Positions 33,855 to 42,832 of a stretch of DNA of 64,000 nucleotides are shown here, piece after piece (the first letter of the stretch is position 1; each line of letters begins with the position of its first letter). The position numbers were made by a program, and so were the translations under genes. Where the stretch lies: contig NZ_CP005188.1 of the NCBI RefSeq assembly GCF_001563285.1, forward strand, positions 1,059,501 through 1,123,500, written 5' to 3'. This DNA comes from Sphingobium sp. MI1205 (GTDB lineage Bacteria; Pseudomonadota; Alphaproteobacteria; Sphingomonadales; Sphingomonadaceae). The notes under the pieces were generated by a model, which saw nothing but the letters and a program-made list of their open reading frames with translations, was not told where the DNA came from and did not search any database.

Positions 33855-34355
33855 ATGCTACCCGCCGACACGCCCATCCTCATCCTCACCACCGGCGGTA
33901 CGATCGACAAGATCTACTTCGACGCGCTATCCGACTATCAGGTCGGCGAAACGGTGATGGCGAAGCTGCTGGATATCGCGCGGGTCAAGCGGCCCTTCCG
34001 TATCGAGGAAGTGGCGCGCAAGGACAGCCTTGAACTGGACGACGCCGACCGCGCCCTGATCCGCGAGCGCGCCGCCACCGCGCCTGAAAGCTACATCGTC
34101 ATCACCCATGGCACTGACACGATGACGGACACGGCGGCGATGCTGGGCGACCTCCCCGGCAAGACGATCGTGCTGGTCGGCGCCTTGGCCCCCGCGCGCT
34201 TTGGCGAAAGCGACGCCAGCTTTAACCTCGGCATGGCTTTCGCCACAGTTCAGACGGCAGGGCCAGGCGTCTATATCACCATGAGCGGCTCCGTGTTTCG
34301 CGCTGACCAGGTGGTTAAGGACCGGACGAAAGGCGCATTTGTGGCGCGGAGTTGA
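33855..34355 (+). CDS. Half-length asparaginase-domain protein
   Basis: 166 residues matching only the N-terminal domain of L-asparaginases. The first catalytic Thr motif TTGGTIDKIYF (about 12-22) and the second, VITHGTDTMTDTAAML (His-Gly-Thr-Asp, about 84-88), are both present, as is a GALAPARFGESDASFNLG substrate-loop region. Full bacterial asparaginases have about 330 residues and a second domain contributing to the dimer site; this one ends cleanly at GAFVARS with a normal stop. I recall short stand-alone proteins like this in sphingomonads, so it is probably a family rather than a fresh truncation. Activity is unknown. Confidence 0.85.
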   Translation: MLPADTPILILTTGGTIDKIYFDALSDYQVGETVMAKLLDIARVKRPFRIEEVARKDSLELDDADRALIRERAATAPESYIVITHGTDTMTDTAAMLGDLPGKTIVLVGALAPARFGESDASFNLGMAFATVQTAGPGVYITMSGSVFRADQVVKDRTKGAFVARS

Positions 34356-34392
34356 GTGCAAAAAGGACGAGCGAAGGTTTATGCCCTAAGTC

Positions 34393-34453
34393 CCGTTCGG
34401 GCTGAGCTTGTCGAAGCCCCCCGCACGCCCTTCGACAGGCTCAGGACGAACGG
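34393..34453. repeat. Sphingomonad-type palindromic repeat, copy 2
   Basis: Arms CCGTTCGGGCTGAGCTTG... and ...CAGGCTCAGGACGAACGG pair over about 24 bases with a few mismatches around a 13-base loop. It lies 38 bases after the asparaginase-domain gene and can act as its transcript end. Confidence 0.88.
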
Positions 34454-34587
34454 CTGAATGCATTTCCCGCCCTAACCCCCGAGCGACCTCTGCGCGCAAA
34501 ATCGAAATGCCCGCCATCGCCGGTCAGGAACCCCCCTCGGCGCAGAGCATTATTCGTGCGGGTGGCGTAACGATGAGGAGGACATTG

Positions 34588-34830
34588 ATGGCCGATTATC
34601 AGGAGCGTCCGGCGACGACGACCACGGTGATTGAAAAGCGCGGCGGTGGCGGTACGGCGATCGCGATATTGTTGCTGGTGGTCGTGGTGGCGATTGCCGC
34701 CTTTTTCCTGATCAGCAGCGAGACGAGCAAGGACAGCGCGGTCGAGGGTGCGGCCACCCAGGTCGGTCAGGCCGCCAGCGACGTCAGTGACGCGGCCAAG
34801 GATGCGGCAGGCGCTCCGGCGAGCGAATAA
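34588..34830 (+). CDS. Small single-TM membrane protein, 80 aa
   Basis: 80 residues: a short Thr-rich cytoplasmic N-terminus with a Gly patch (KRGGGGTA), one TM helix (about 23-43, AIAILLLVVVVAIAAFFLI) and a small Ala/Asp/Ser-rich helical tail (GQAASDVSDAAKDAAG). GAGGAGG lies upstream of the ATG at 34588, an unusually strong ribosome-binding site, pointing to high expression. I do not recognise a family; the tail resembles late-embryogenesis or stress-type Ala-rich helices. A bidirectional terminator follows. Confidence 0.75.
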   Translation: MADYQERPATTTTVIEKRGGGGTAIAILLLVVVVAIAAFFLISSETSKDSAVEGAATQVGQAASDVSDAAKDAAGAPASE

Positions 34831-34859
34831 CGGTCGTCAGCCGACCGGGCCTGGAATGG

Positions 34860-34891
34860 AAAAAGGGCGCCCCGCATGGGACGCCCTTTTT
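34860..34891. terminator. Bidirectional terminator between small membrane protein and carD
   Basis: AAAAAGGGCGCCCC and GGGACGCCCTTTTT pair (13 of 14 positions) around a GCAT loop, with an A run on one side and a T run on the other, so it works on both strands. It sits between two convergent genes. Confidence 0.92.
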
Positions 34892-34928
34892 ATTTCAACC
34901 TGCCGTGGTCGGCTCGGCCGAAGTCGGT

Positions 34929-35456
34929 TCAGCCTTCCACCTTCACATATTTGGGGGCAGCTTCGTTCAGGATGCGCAGAATCTTCTGCAGCGCGCTCGG
35001 CTCATCCGTTTCTTCCATCGCGGCCAGTTCGCGGGCGAGGCGGCTCGACGCGGCTTCGAAAATCTGCCGCTCCGAATAGCTCTGCTCGGGCTGATCGTCC
35101 GCACGGAACAGGTCGCGCGTCACTTCGGCGATCGACACCAGGTCGCCCGAATTGATCTTCGCTTCATATTCCTGCGCGCGGCGCGACCACATGGTGCGCT
35201 TCACCTTGGGCTTGCCCTTGAGCGTTTCGATGGCTTCTTCCAGGGTTTTGTTGGACGACAGCTTGCGCATGCCGACCCCTTCGGCCTTGTTGGTCGGCAC
35301 GCGGAGCGTCATCCGCTCCTTTTCGAACCGGAGCACGTACAGCTCCAATTCCATGCCCGCGATCTGCTCCTTTTGCAGCTCGACGACGCGACCCACGCCG
35401 TGCTTGGGGTAAACAACATAATCACCAACGTCAAAGGACAGCGCCTTGGCAGCCAT
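34929..35456 (-). CDS. carD: CarD family transcriptional regulator
   Basis: 175 residues. The N-terminal RNA-polymerase-interacting Tudor-like domain is clear (FDVGDYVVYPKHGVGRVVEL ... MTLRVPTNKAEGVGMRKLSS), followed by the helical DNA-binding domain (WSRRAQEYEAKINSGDLVSI). CarD binds the RNAP beta subunit and stabilises open promoter complexes, supporting rRNA and stress-linked transcription. ATG at 35456 is preceded by AAAGG. The 286 bases upstream to fdxA contain no gene and are expected to hold its promoter, but I could not identify one with confidence. Confidence 0.95.
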   Translation of the reverse strand: MAAKALSFDVGDYVVYPKHGVGRVVELQKEQIAGMELELYVLRFEKERMTLRVPTNKAEGVGMRKLSSNKTLEEAIETLKGKPKVKRTMWSRRAQEYEAKINSGDLVSIAEVTRDLFRADDQPEQSYSERQIFEAASSRLARELAAMEETDEPSALQKILRILNEAAPKYVKVEG

Positions 35457-35742
35457 TTGAAACCTTTCTAATTCTACCGGGGACGAATAACCGCCGCGTC
35501 GCGGTTGCGCAGATAGGCATAAGCCGAGGGTAACGCGGCGCTATCGTCAGGACATGAGCAAATACTCCAGGACGGATGCGACCGTTTCCGCCTCTTGACC
35601 CTTATTTAGCAGATTCGTAACAAAATTGCCACCCCCGACGCAAAATCCGGGAGTGTGCAGGGGCATGAGACGCTAGGGGTAGTCAAAAGCGTCAGGCGGG
35701 GGCATCGAATCAGGCCCTCGCTCCAAGCCTATAACGGCTGGC

Positions 35743-36081
35743 TCAGCTTCCCGATCCGGGCTCGGGCGAAAAGAATTTCTCCAGCTTGTTCTCGATGCCC
35801 TTCATCTCGTCGGCGTCGGCAGGCGCGTCGCCCTTGACGGTGATGTTGGGCCATTCGGCGGAGAATTTCGTGTTGAGTTCCAGCCACTTTTCCAGGCCAT
35901 TTTCCGTATCGGGCAAAATGGCTTCGGCGGGGCATTCAGGCTCGCACACGCCGCAATCGATGCACTCGCTCGGATTGATGACCAGCATATTCTCGCCCTC
36001 GTAGAAACAGTCCACGGGACAGACCTCGACGCAATCCATATATTTGCAGCGGATGCAGTTGTCGGTCACGACATAGGTCAT
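35743..36081 (-). CDS. fdxA: Seven-iron ferredoxin FdxA
   Basis: 112 residues. Two cluster motifs: [17 protein letters not shown] (Cys9, 12, 17, 21, 25) and [12 protein letters not shown] (Cys40, 43, 46, 50). The spacing fits one [3Fe-4S] and one [4Fe-4S] cluster, with the extended C-terminal tail (60-112) characteristic of the alphaproteobacterial FdxA form. A small electron carrier in the cytoplasm; partners are unknown. It follows the S4-domain gene by 83 bases on the same strand, an arrangement (helicase - S4 protein - fdxA - carD) that I recall as common in this order. Confidence 0.95.
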   Translation of the reverse strand: MTYVVTDNCIRCKYMDCVEVCPVDCFYEGENMLVINPSECIDCGVCEPECPAEAILPDTENGLEKWLELNTKFSAEWPNITVKGDAPADADEMKGIENKLEKFFSPEPGSGS

Positions 36082-36164
36082 GGGTCAGCACTCAATAGGT
36101 TTCGACAGCGGCGGCCCTGCTATGCCCGGCGAGCCAGAAGGTCAATGAGGATATTTTTGCAGGG

Positions 36165-36461
36165 TCAATTGCCCAGCTTCAGTTCTTCATAACATGTCTG
36201 CGCTTCGGGCGCTGGTCCGCGCCGTCCGGGAAGCGCGGTGACGCGCACCACCCGCACGCCGCTGGCATGGGGAAAGGTGATAAGGTCGCCTGCGCGCACC
36301 GGTGAATGGGCGCGTTCGATGCGGCGGCCGTTCAGGCGTATATGCCCTTCCTCGGCCATTTTCTGGGCGACCGACCGGCTCTTGGCCAGCCGGGCGAACC
36401 ACAGGAATTTGTCTATGCGCAGGCTCGGCCCGTGATTGCCGAGGGCAGCGCTCTCACCCAT
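36165..36461 (-). CDS. S4 RNA-binding domain protein (HslR/Hsp15-like)
   Basis: 98 residues with an S4 domain: SLRIDKFLWFARLAKSRSVA, QKMAEEGHIRLNGRRIERAH and VRAGDLITFPHASGVRVVRV. Hsp15 in E. coli rescues stalled 50S subunits carrying nascent chains; a similar role is possible. The ATG at 36461 lies inside the end of the helicase gene: the reading frames overlap by 8 bases (AATGGGTGA), so translation is coupled. An upstream-extended frame exists but lies fully within the helicase gene and is not expected to be used. Confidence 0.88.
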   Translation of the reverse strand: MGESAALGNHGPSLRIDKFLWFARLAKSRSVAQKMAEEGHIRLNGRRIERAHSPVRAGDLITFPHASGVRVVRVTALPGRRGPAPEAQTCYEELKLGN

Positions 36462-39057
36462 TGCGGCCGAGCAGCTCGGCAAGGCCAGCGAAGGCATGAT
36501 TGCCCGCAGGCGCCGTCGTCCCGGTCGAACCGGAGCGTGCAGGGGCACCACGCGCGGGGGCTGCGCGCCGGGCCTGGCCGCGCGCCTGCTGCTGGTCGGG
36601 CCGCACCTTCTGCCGTCCGCGGAATGCCCAGTTGACGCCACCTTCTTCAGCCGCCTCGATCGGCCGGAACCCGGCAAGGCGCATCAATTGCAGGAACGCT
36701 GCTTCGCTCAGGCCCAGCGACACGATCTGCGGGCTGAGCGCCGTGAACGCCTCGCCCTTTGCGATTGCCTCATGCGCCGTGCGCGCCATGCGTTCGGCCA
36801 TGTCGATGCGCAGCATCTGCTCGCCAAAGCCCCGGAAACCGGCGATGCGCGCGCCCATCTGCTCCTGTTTCTCACCCGCCGGGATCAACGTCAGGCCGGG
36901 CTGGGGCAGAGGAAGGCACGGCTTGGCGATACGCGCCGCCAGCAGCGCAGCCCGCCAACGGGCAGCACCCGGTTTCAGCAGGCCGGGATGATAAATGTCC
37001 AGCACGCCGATATCGATGCCCGCACGCCGCAGCAGGTGCCGCTGATCCTTGTCCAGATGGCCCAGCGCCGAATCAAGCTCCGTTCGGGCGATGACGCCGC
37101 CAGCATCGGCCAGTTGCGCGAATACGGCGCGGACCACTGCGGGCACTTCCGGGTCGGACGCACTGGCGACCATCTTGGTCAGCGGTAGCAGATGCTTTTC
37201 CTTCTGCGCCTCGACCCATGTGGTCAGGCGACCGGCAATCTGCTTCTGCACGTCCTGACCCAGCGCCAGCAGGCCGCGATCCAGCCGGATTTCCGGCGTC
37301 AGCAGGGACGGGCCGGTCAGCAGTGCCGCCACGGCGTCGCCCTTCCAGCTGATCCCCGGCGCCTGCCCGGCTTCGTCCATGAGCGCGAAATCGGTATCGG
37401 GCGCGCCCAGCAATTCGTCAGCCTTCACTCGCAATATCCTTCCAAGGCGGCGTTCCGCCGCCGCCAGCAGCATCTTTCTGTCCTGATGCCGCGTAGCCGG
37501 ATCGACTGAGAAACGAAATCCGTCAAGTCGCCCGATCGTCTCACCATCGACGCAGACCGTCCCGTCTTGCTCCAAATCGACCGGCAGATTGCTCGCATCC
37601 TGCCCCATGTCGCGCAGCAGGACGGTGGTCCTGCGATCCACAAAGCGCTGGGTCAGCGCGCTGTGCAGGGCGTCGGACAGCCTTTCTTCCAGCGCGCGGG
37701 TGCGCTCCGCCATCTCCGCCGGATGCGCCAGCCAGTCGGCCCGATGCGCGATGTAGGACCATGTGCGCGCCGCCGCGATCCGCGCCGACAGCGTGTCTAT
37801 ATCACCCTGCACCGAATCGAGTCGCGCCAGTTGCTGCGCAAACCAGTCACGCGGAATATGGCCATTGCCTTCCGACAGGAATCGCCAGATGCGCCCGACC
37901 GTCCTGGCATGATGCTCAGCCCCCACTTTCTGGAAATCGGGAAGGCCGCACGCCGCCCACAGCCGTTCAACCTGCCTTTTCCCCTTGGCCCGGTCGATCA
38001 CCAGCGGATCGTCGGCCAGCCTTCTTAGCACCGCCAGGTCCACCGCTTCGGGCGCCGCGCGCAACTGGTCCAGGTCGGGCCGGGTTTCCAGCTCCATGAT
38101 CAGCCGGTTGACGCTGTCCATGCGCGGTTTCCCTTCGCGCCAGAAAAGCTGATCGACAGGCGGGAAGCGATGCGCCTCTATCGCCTCAATCTCTTCGGGT
38201 GTGAAGGCCGCGTCGCCATCCTCATGGCCCAGACTCCCGAAAGTGCCGTCCTTGTGATGCCGCCCGGCGCGCCCCGCGATCTGCGCCATTTCCGCCACCG
38301 TCAGCCGCCGGGTGCGCCTGCCGTCGAACTTGCGCAGCGATGCGAAGGCGACATGGGCGACGTCCAGGTTCAGCCCCATGCCGATCGCGTCGGTCGCGAC
38401 CAGATAGTCGACCTCGCCATTCAGGAACATCTGCACCTGCGCGTTGCGGGTGCGGGGCGACAGCGCGCCCATCACCACGGCCGCGCCGCCCCGGAACCGC
38501 CGCAGCATTTCCGCAACGGCATAGACCTCCTCGGCCGAAAAGGCGACGATGGCGGACCGCTTGGGCAGGCGCGACAGCTTCTTTGCGCCCGCATAGGATA
38601 ATGTGGAAAAACGCGGGCGGCTGATGATCTCGACTTCGGGCACCAGCGCCCTGACGACCCGGCTGATGCTGGCGGAGCCGAGGATCATCGTTTCTTCCCG
38701 GCCCCGCGCGCGCAGCAGCCGGTCGGTAAAGACATGCCCGCGCTCCGGGTCGGACCCCAGTTGCGCTTCGTCCAACGCCACAAAGGCATAATCCCCATCG
38801 ACCGGCATCGATTCGGCGGTGCACAGATAATAGAGTGCGCCCGGAGGTACGATCTTCTCTTCCCCGGTGATCAGCGCGACTTGCCCCGGTCCCTTGATCG
38901 CCACCACCCGCTCATAGACTTCGCGGGCCAGCAAGCGCAGCGGGAAGCCCATCATGCCGCTCGAATGGCCGCACATGCGCTCGACGGCCAGATGCGTCTT
39001 GCCGGTATTGGTGGGACCCAGCACGGCGGTGACGGGCGAACGGGCGAACTGGGCCAT
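36454..39057 (-). CDS. SUV3-like DExH RNA/DNA helicase
   Basis: 867 residues related to mitochondrial SUV3 and bacterial MgpS-type helicases. Walker A GPTNTGKTH (14-22), Walker B/DExH as ALDEAQLG, motif III-like ILGSASI, and C-terminal helicase motifs (VDYLVATDAIGMGLNLD; MAQIAGRAGRHHKDGTFG). After the SUV3-type core, the last 500 residues are unlike enteric helicases; the last 60 are Arg/Ala/Gly-rich and probably disordered. ATG at 39057, with GAGAGG upstream, is preferred; a longer frame to 39174 is possible. Likely role: RNA turnover or ribosome assembly together with the overlapping S4 protein (inference). Confidence 0.88.
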   Translation of the reverse strand: MAQFARSPVTAVLGPTNTGKTHLAVERMCGHSSGMMGFPLRLLAREVYERVVAIKGPGQVALITGEEKIVPPGALYYLCTAESMPVDGDYAFVALDEAQLGSDPERGHVFTDRLLRARGREETMILGSASISRVVRALVPEVEIISRPRFSTLSYAGAKKLSRLPKRSAIVAFSAEEVYAVAEMLRRFRGGAAVVMGALSPRTRNAQVQMFLNGEVDYLVATDAIGMGLNLDVAHVAFASLRKFDGRRTRRLTVAEMAQIAGRAGRHHKDGTFGSLGHEDGDAAFTPEEIEAIEAHRFPPVDQLFWREGKPRMDSVNRLIMELETRPDLDQLRAAPEAVDLAVLRRLADDPLVIDRAKGKRQVERLWAACGLPDFQKVGAEHHARTVGRIWRFLSEGNGHIPRDWFAQQLARLDSVQGDIDTLSARIAAARTWSYIAHRADWLAHPAEMAERTRALEERLSDALHSALTQRFVDRRTTVLLRDMGQDASNLPVDLEQDGTVCVDGETIGRLDGFRFSVDPATRHQDRKMLLAAAERRLGRILRVKADELLGAPDTDFALMDEAGQAPGISWKGDAVAALLTGPSLLTPEIRLDRGLLALGQDVQKQIAGRLTTWVEAQKEKHLLPLTKMVASASDPEVPAVVRAVFAQLADAGGVIARTELDSALGHLDKDQRHLLRRAGIDIGVLDIYHPGLLKPGAARWRAALLAARIAKPCLPLPQPGLTLIPAGEKQEQMGARIAGFRGFGEQMLRIDMAERMARTAHEAIAKGEAFTALSPQIVSLGLSEAAFLQLMRLAGFRPIEAAEEGGVNWAFRGRQKVRPDQQQARGQARRAAPARGAPARSGSTGTTAPAGNHAFAGLAELLGRNG

Positions 39058-39199
39058 GATCCTCTCTATGTCGGGGATGGACGCGGCGAGGGCAAGGGGA
39101 AGGGGGCGGGAATCTCCTTGAGCTAAGGAAAGTGGCGATTGCTCAACGGCTGAAAGGCACGTTTCGTCGCGCAAAAAGGGTTAAAAATTCCGTCTTTAT

Positions 39200-39229
39200 T
39201 TGACTTTAACCCTATGCGTTCACAACAAT
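39200..39229 (+). promoter_or_regulatory. Candidate sigma-70-type promoter for the M23 peptidase gene
   Basis: TTGACT at 39200-39205 and AACAAT at 39224-39229 with an 18-base spacer resemble -35 and -10 elements in an AT-rich part of the divergent gap. The same TTG could be read as a start codon, but the downstream GTG is a better start. Assigned by eye only. Confidence 0.35.
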
Positions 39230-39286
39230 GCACGCGAACGCACGGCGGGGGTCGGGCGTATTTTGCCCGCGGGGGGCCGTTTCAAC

Positions 39287-40828
39287 GTGTTTCATGGCAG
39301 CCAGTTTAATCCTCAACAGGGGGGCGCCTCCGCGTCCTTCTGGCTGACGGACGCCATCGCAAAGGGCGCCATGTCGCCCGCCGATGCGCGCGACTGGCGC
39401 ACCCGCCTGCGTGACTGGGCGGAAGATGTGGAGCTGGTCCCCGACCTTGGCCAGCGCGTCGGCAGCCGCACATGGTTCCGCGGCCTTGCCACCTGCTTTG
39501 GCCTTTGCACCGCCGCCCTTTATCTCTCCCCCGGCTTTCACCCCATACCCGGCGCGCCGCAGCCCCTGCTTGAACAGGCGCAGTTCGACGAAGTGCGCAG
39601 CCAGATGATCACCCCGCTCGCCATGGGCGCGGACAGCGGGCGGCGCATGGGGCCGACCGACGCCGTGCAGCCTTTGCGCGAAACGCCCGAACGCCCGCAG
39701 ATCGAACTGCGCGCCCAGATCGGCGGCGGCGATTCCCTCGCCCGCGCCCTGTCCCGCGCCGGTGTCAGCAGCAGCGACGTCGCCCAGGTCATGTCCCTCG
39801 CAGGCGGAGACATCGGCAAGGGCATGAAGCCCGGCACCCCGCTCGACATCATCCTTGGTCGCCGCGCCAGCCGCGACATGCCGCGCCCGCTCGACCATCT
39901 TTCCTTCCGCGCCCGGCTCGACCTGGCGCTGGAGGTCAACCGCGTCGGCGGCGTCCTCCAGGTCAAGCGTACGCCCATCCGCGTCGATGATACGCCGCTG
40001 CGCATTCAGGGCGTGATCGGCGAGAGCATCTACCAATCGGCCCGCACCGCCGGAGCGCCGCCCAAGGCGATCCAGGCCTTCCTGCGCGTCATCGCGCAAC
40101 AGGTAGATCTCGGCTCCATCCACGCCGGGGACCGCTACGACATCATCACCGAATATCGCCGCGCCGAAACCGGTGATGTGGAGGTGGGGGACCTGCTCTA
40201 CGCCGGACTTCGCCGCCCCAGCGGACGCGGCGTCGACATGCTCAAATGGACGAGCGAAGGCCGCAGCCAGTGGTTCGAGGCATCGGGCGTCGGCGAACGG
40301 CGTGGCGTCCTTGCCGCTCCGGTCCGGGGTCGGATGTCGTCGGGCTTCGGCATGCGCCGTCACCCCATTCTGGGCTACAGGCGGATGCATGCGGGCTTGG
40401 ATTTCGCCGCCGCCTATGGATCGCCCATCTATGCGGCGACCGATGGCGTGGTGTCCTATTCGGGGCGGCATGGCGGCCACGGCAATTATGTCCGTCTGGA
40501 ACATGGCAACGGCCTCGCCACCGGCTACGCGCATATGAGCCGCATCGCCGCCCGCTATGGCCAGCGCGTCCGGCAGGGACAGGTGATCGGCTATGTCGGC
40601 TCCAGCGGCCTTTCGACCGGTCCGCATCTCCATTACGAACTGTATCGCAGCGGCCGCACGATCAATCCGCTGTCGGTGAAATTCACCACCACCGCGCAAC
40701 TCGCCGGTCGCGAACTCGTCGCCTTCCGCGACCGCCTGCGCCGGTTGAAGAGCCTGCCCGCTGGCCCGCAGGTCAAGGTCGCGCAGAACAGCGCGTCTCC
40801 CTCCACCCCCGCGCAGGCCGTCAATTAG
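39287..40828 (+). CDS. M23 family metallopeptidase (LytM-type), membrane-anchored
   Basis: About 513 residues from a GTG start at 39287. A cytoplasmic N-terminus (VFHGSQFNPQQGGASASF) is followed by a TM helix around FRGLATCFGLCTAALYLSPG (about 65-85), a periplasmic region with a SLARALSRAGVSSSDVAQVM segment (LysM/OapA-like), and a C-terminal M23 endopeptidase: first zinc motif in RRMHAGLDFAA (His, Asp), and GPHLHYELYRSG (His-x-His). All zinc ligands are present, so it should cut peptidoglycan cross-bridges rather than act only as an activator. A TTG at 39200 would extend the frame but overlaps a better promoter-like element. The divergent neighbour is the helicase gene. Confidence 0.88.
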   Translation: MFHGSQFNPQQGGASASFWLTDAIAKGAMSPADARDWRTRLRDWAEDVELVPDLGQRVGSRTWFRGLATCFGLCTAALYLSPGFHPIPGAPQPLLEQAQFDEVRSQMITPLAMGADSGRRMGPTDAVQPLRETPERPQIELRAQIGGGDSLARALSRAGVSSSDVAQVMSLAGGDIGKGMKPGTPLDIILGRRASRDMPRPLDHLSFRARLDLALEVNRVGGVLQVKRTPIRVDDTPLRIQGVIGESIYQSARTAGAPPKAIQAFLRVIAQQVDLGSIHAGDRYDIITEYRRAETGDVEVGDLLYAGLRRPSGRGVDMLKWTSEGRSQWFEASGVGERRGVLAAPVRGRMSSGFGMRRHPILGYRRMHAGLDFAAAYGSPIYAATDGVVSYSGRHGGHGNYVRLEHGNGLATGYAHMSRIAARYGQRVRQGQVIGYVGSSGLSTGPHLHYELYRSGRTINPLSVKFTTTAQLAGRELVAFRDRLRRLKSLPAGPQVKVAQNSASPSTPAQAVN

Positions 40829-40867
40829 CCGCTTTCCGTCACGCGGCGGCTTCGCTAACCCGCGCCC

Positions 40868-41686
40868 ATGACGAAGATCACCGCCCTGCTGCTCGCCGGA
40901 TCGCGCCCCGGTTCCGATCCCCTGGCGCAGGCGGCGGGCGTCCCCGTCAAGCCGCTCGCGCCGGTCGCGGGCGAACCGATGATCAACTATCCCGCGCGCG
41001 CGCTGTTGGCCCACCCGGCGATCGGCCAGCTCATCATCCTGACGCAAACGCCGGACCTGTACGCCGCCAACCCCGCCACCGCATGGCTCGCCAGCCATCC
41101 GCAGGTGCGCTTCGAAACCAGCGACAGCGGCATCGCCTCCACTCTGCTCGGCCTCCTCGACCGCCCCGACCTGCCATTCCCGCTGCTCGTCACCACGGCG
41201 GATCATGTCCTGCTTGACGCAGCCATGCTCGACCAGTTCGTTGTCGAAGGGCAGGGGGCGGACATCGCCGTCGCCATGGTCGAACGCGCCACGCTGCTCG
41301 CCTGCTACCCCTCGTCCCGCCGCACCTGGCTCAAATTCCGCGACGGCTGGTGGTCGGGCGCCAATCTCTTCTGGTTCGGCAGCGCAAAGGCCCGCGCCGT
41401 GATCGCGCTCTGGCAGGAAGTCGAACAGGACCGCAAAAAGGGCTGGAAGATCATCGCCTCCTTCGGCCCCCTCGCCCTGCTGGGCGCGCTGCTCCGCCTG
41501 CTGGGCCTGCGCAGCGGCATAGCCCGCATAGGCCGCCGCTTCGGACTGACCGCCAGGCTGGTCGCCATGCACAAGGCCGAAGCCTGCATCGACGCCGACA
41601 AGGTCGAGGATGTGAAGCTGATCGAAGAGATATTACGCGGGGGGATGGGGGCTGTGGGGTCGGCGACAGGTCCGATCAGGAAGTAA
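40868..41686 (+). CDS. MobA-like nucleotidyltransferase
   Basis: 272 residues of GT-A/nucleotidyltransferase type. Start KITALLLAGSRPGSDPLAQA resembles the LAGG-type nucleotide loop; KPLAPVAGEPMINYPARALL follows the classical pattern, and TTADHVLLDAAML supplies a metal-binding Asp. The C-terminal third (GWKIIASFGPLALLGALLRL ... KAEACIDADKVEDVKLIEEIL) ends with D-x-D-x2-EDV seen in NTP transferases. It has no TM helix apart from one hydrophobic stretch. The substrate could be an alcohol- or sugar-phosphate. It stands at the edge of the putative phosphoglycan locus and I count it as a member with caution. Confidence 0.75.
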   Translation: MTKITALLLAGSRPGSDPLAQAAGVPVKPLAPVAGEPMINYPARALLAHPAIGQLIILTQTPDLYAANPATAWLASHPQVRFETSDSGIASTLLGLLDRPDLPFPLLVTTADHVLLDAAMLDQFVVEGQGADIAVAMVERATLLACYPSSRRTWLKFRDGWWSGANLFWFGSAKARAVIALWQEVEQDRKKGWKIIASFGPLALLGALLRLLGLRSGIARIGRRFGLTARLVAMHKAEACIDADKVEDVKLIEEILRGGMGAVGSATGPIRK

Positions 41687-41869
41687 AAAGTGAAATCCGT
41701 CATGCCAGCGACCCGAAAGGATGGGTGGCGTGCGGACTGACGGCTTCCGGCGATAACTCTTGGTTACGGCGGTACGACTCCGCTAGACAACCGTGCACCA
41801 ACGAGGTGGAGAATAGGTGGACCGGGAAATCCGTTGGTATTACAGGCGCACGAACTCAACGGGGGCCGT

Positions 41870-42832
41870 ATGTTTTTCTCAATTTTTTTGTTGGTTGGCG
41901 TCGCGGCCTGTCTGATTGGGACGACAGTGCTTATGACGTTGATGATCCGTCATGATCAGAAACTTCATTACACTATCAATAACATTGTGAATTCTCAGGC
42001 GGAAATAACCTCTAACTTGCTGACTATCAGTAATTTGTATGGTCGAACCGAATCTACACTTGTTGCCAGCGTAACCACTTTGAAAGATCGCCTGGATTTC
42101 GTCCATACTGCGATTGAATCCGTCATCATGCAAACGGTTCGCCCCCGTGTCATCAATCTGTATATTTCAGATACAATTCGAGAAGAGGATATTCCATACA
42201 GATTAGGAAGGCTTCGCGAATTTGGATTGTCCATTCACTTTGTGTCTGACGTGGGTCCACATACCAAGCTCATCTATGCATTGAGAGATTTTCCAAAAGA
42301 CTTGATCTTTACTTTTGATGATGATGTAATATATCCTTCAAACACGATCGCGTGCATACTTGGTGTGCACAAGAAATTTCCGGACGCTATAGCTGCAAAC
42401 TGGGCGCGGGAAATTCCGCTGGATCGACACGGCAGGCCAAAATGCATCAAGAAAGGGAAACTTCTCACGCCAGCTGCCCTGACGCGCAGTGTCAATCAGG
42501 GGGCGCACGCCGCTGTTCCCAGTCATAGGGCATTTGCCTATGGCACAGGCGGCGTGCTCTATCCCCCCAAGGCCTTAGATCCGCGGGTTCAAGACATTTC
42601 TACATTCAAGCAGTTATGCCCTACCGAGGACGATATCTGGTTCAAGGCTATGGCAATTTTGGCTGGTACGCCGGTCGTGCCGACAAATCTCGGCATACAG
42701 CCGAAGCACCACGTAGTAAGGGGGAGTCAGATGACGGCACTCCGACATCAAAACTACAAGAAAAATCGTAATCAGGAACAGATGAGCGCTGTTTTTGAAA
42801 AATTCGGTCTAGCTGATCGGCTTAGAGGATAG
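41870..42832 (+). CDS. Membrane-anchored GT-A glycosyltransferase-like protein
   Basis: 320 residues. One N-terminal TM helix (about 1-26) and then a catalytic domain whose pattern fits family-2-like GT-A enzymes: LVASVTTLKDRLDFVHTAIE, ESVIMQTVRPRVINLYISD, and the metal motif LIFTFDDDVIYPSNT. A late TEDDIWFKAMAIL block supplies a possible catalytic base, as in related enzymes. ATG at 41870 follows a GGGGG run. The DNA is visibly more AT-rich than neighbouring genes and uses codons such as ATA, AGA and TTA rarely seen in the rest of the window, pointing to recent acquisition. Donor and acceptor are unknown. Confidence 0.75.
   Translation: MFFSIFLLVGVAACLIGTTVLMTLMIRHDQKLHYTINNIVNSQAEITSNLLTISNLYGRTESTLVASVTTLKDRLDFVHTAIESVIMQTVRPRVINLYISDTIREEDIPYRLGRLREFGLSIHFVSDVGPHTKLIYALRDFPKDLIFTFDDDVIYPSNTIACILGVHKKFPDAIAANWAREIPLDRHGRPKCIKKGKLLTPAALTRSVNQGAHAAVPSHRAFAYGTGGVLYPPKALDPRVQDISTFKQLCPTEDDIWFKAMAILAGTPVVPTNLGIQPKHHVVRGSQMTALRHQNYKKNRNQEQMSAVFEKFGLADRLRG

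Noticed and set aside
32973..34355. Possible proC-asparaginase operon with linked amino-acid function
   Set aside because: The 69-base gap and unrelated pathways do not support a functional link beyond proximity.
39200..39286. TTG start for the M23 peptidase at 39200
   Set aside because: The extra residues do not look like protein, and TTGACT fits better as a -35 element. GTG at 39287 matches typical N-termini better, though this is not certain.
39212..41572. A 786-codon minus-strand frame across the M23 peptidase and nucleotidyltransferase genes
   Set aside because: Both sense genes have clear motifs; the antisense product is low-complexity and matches nothing I recognise.
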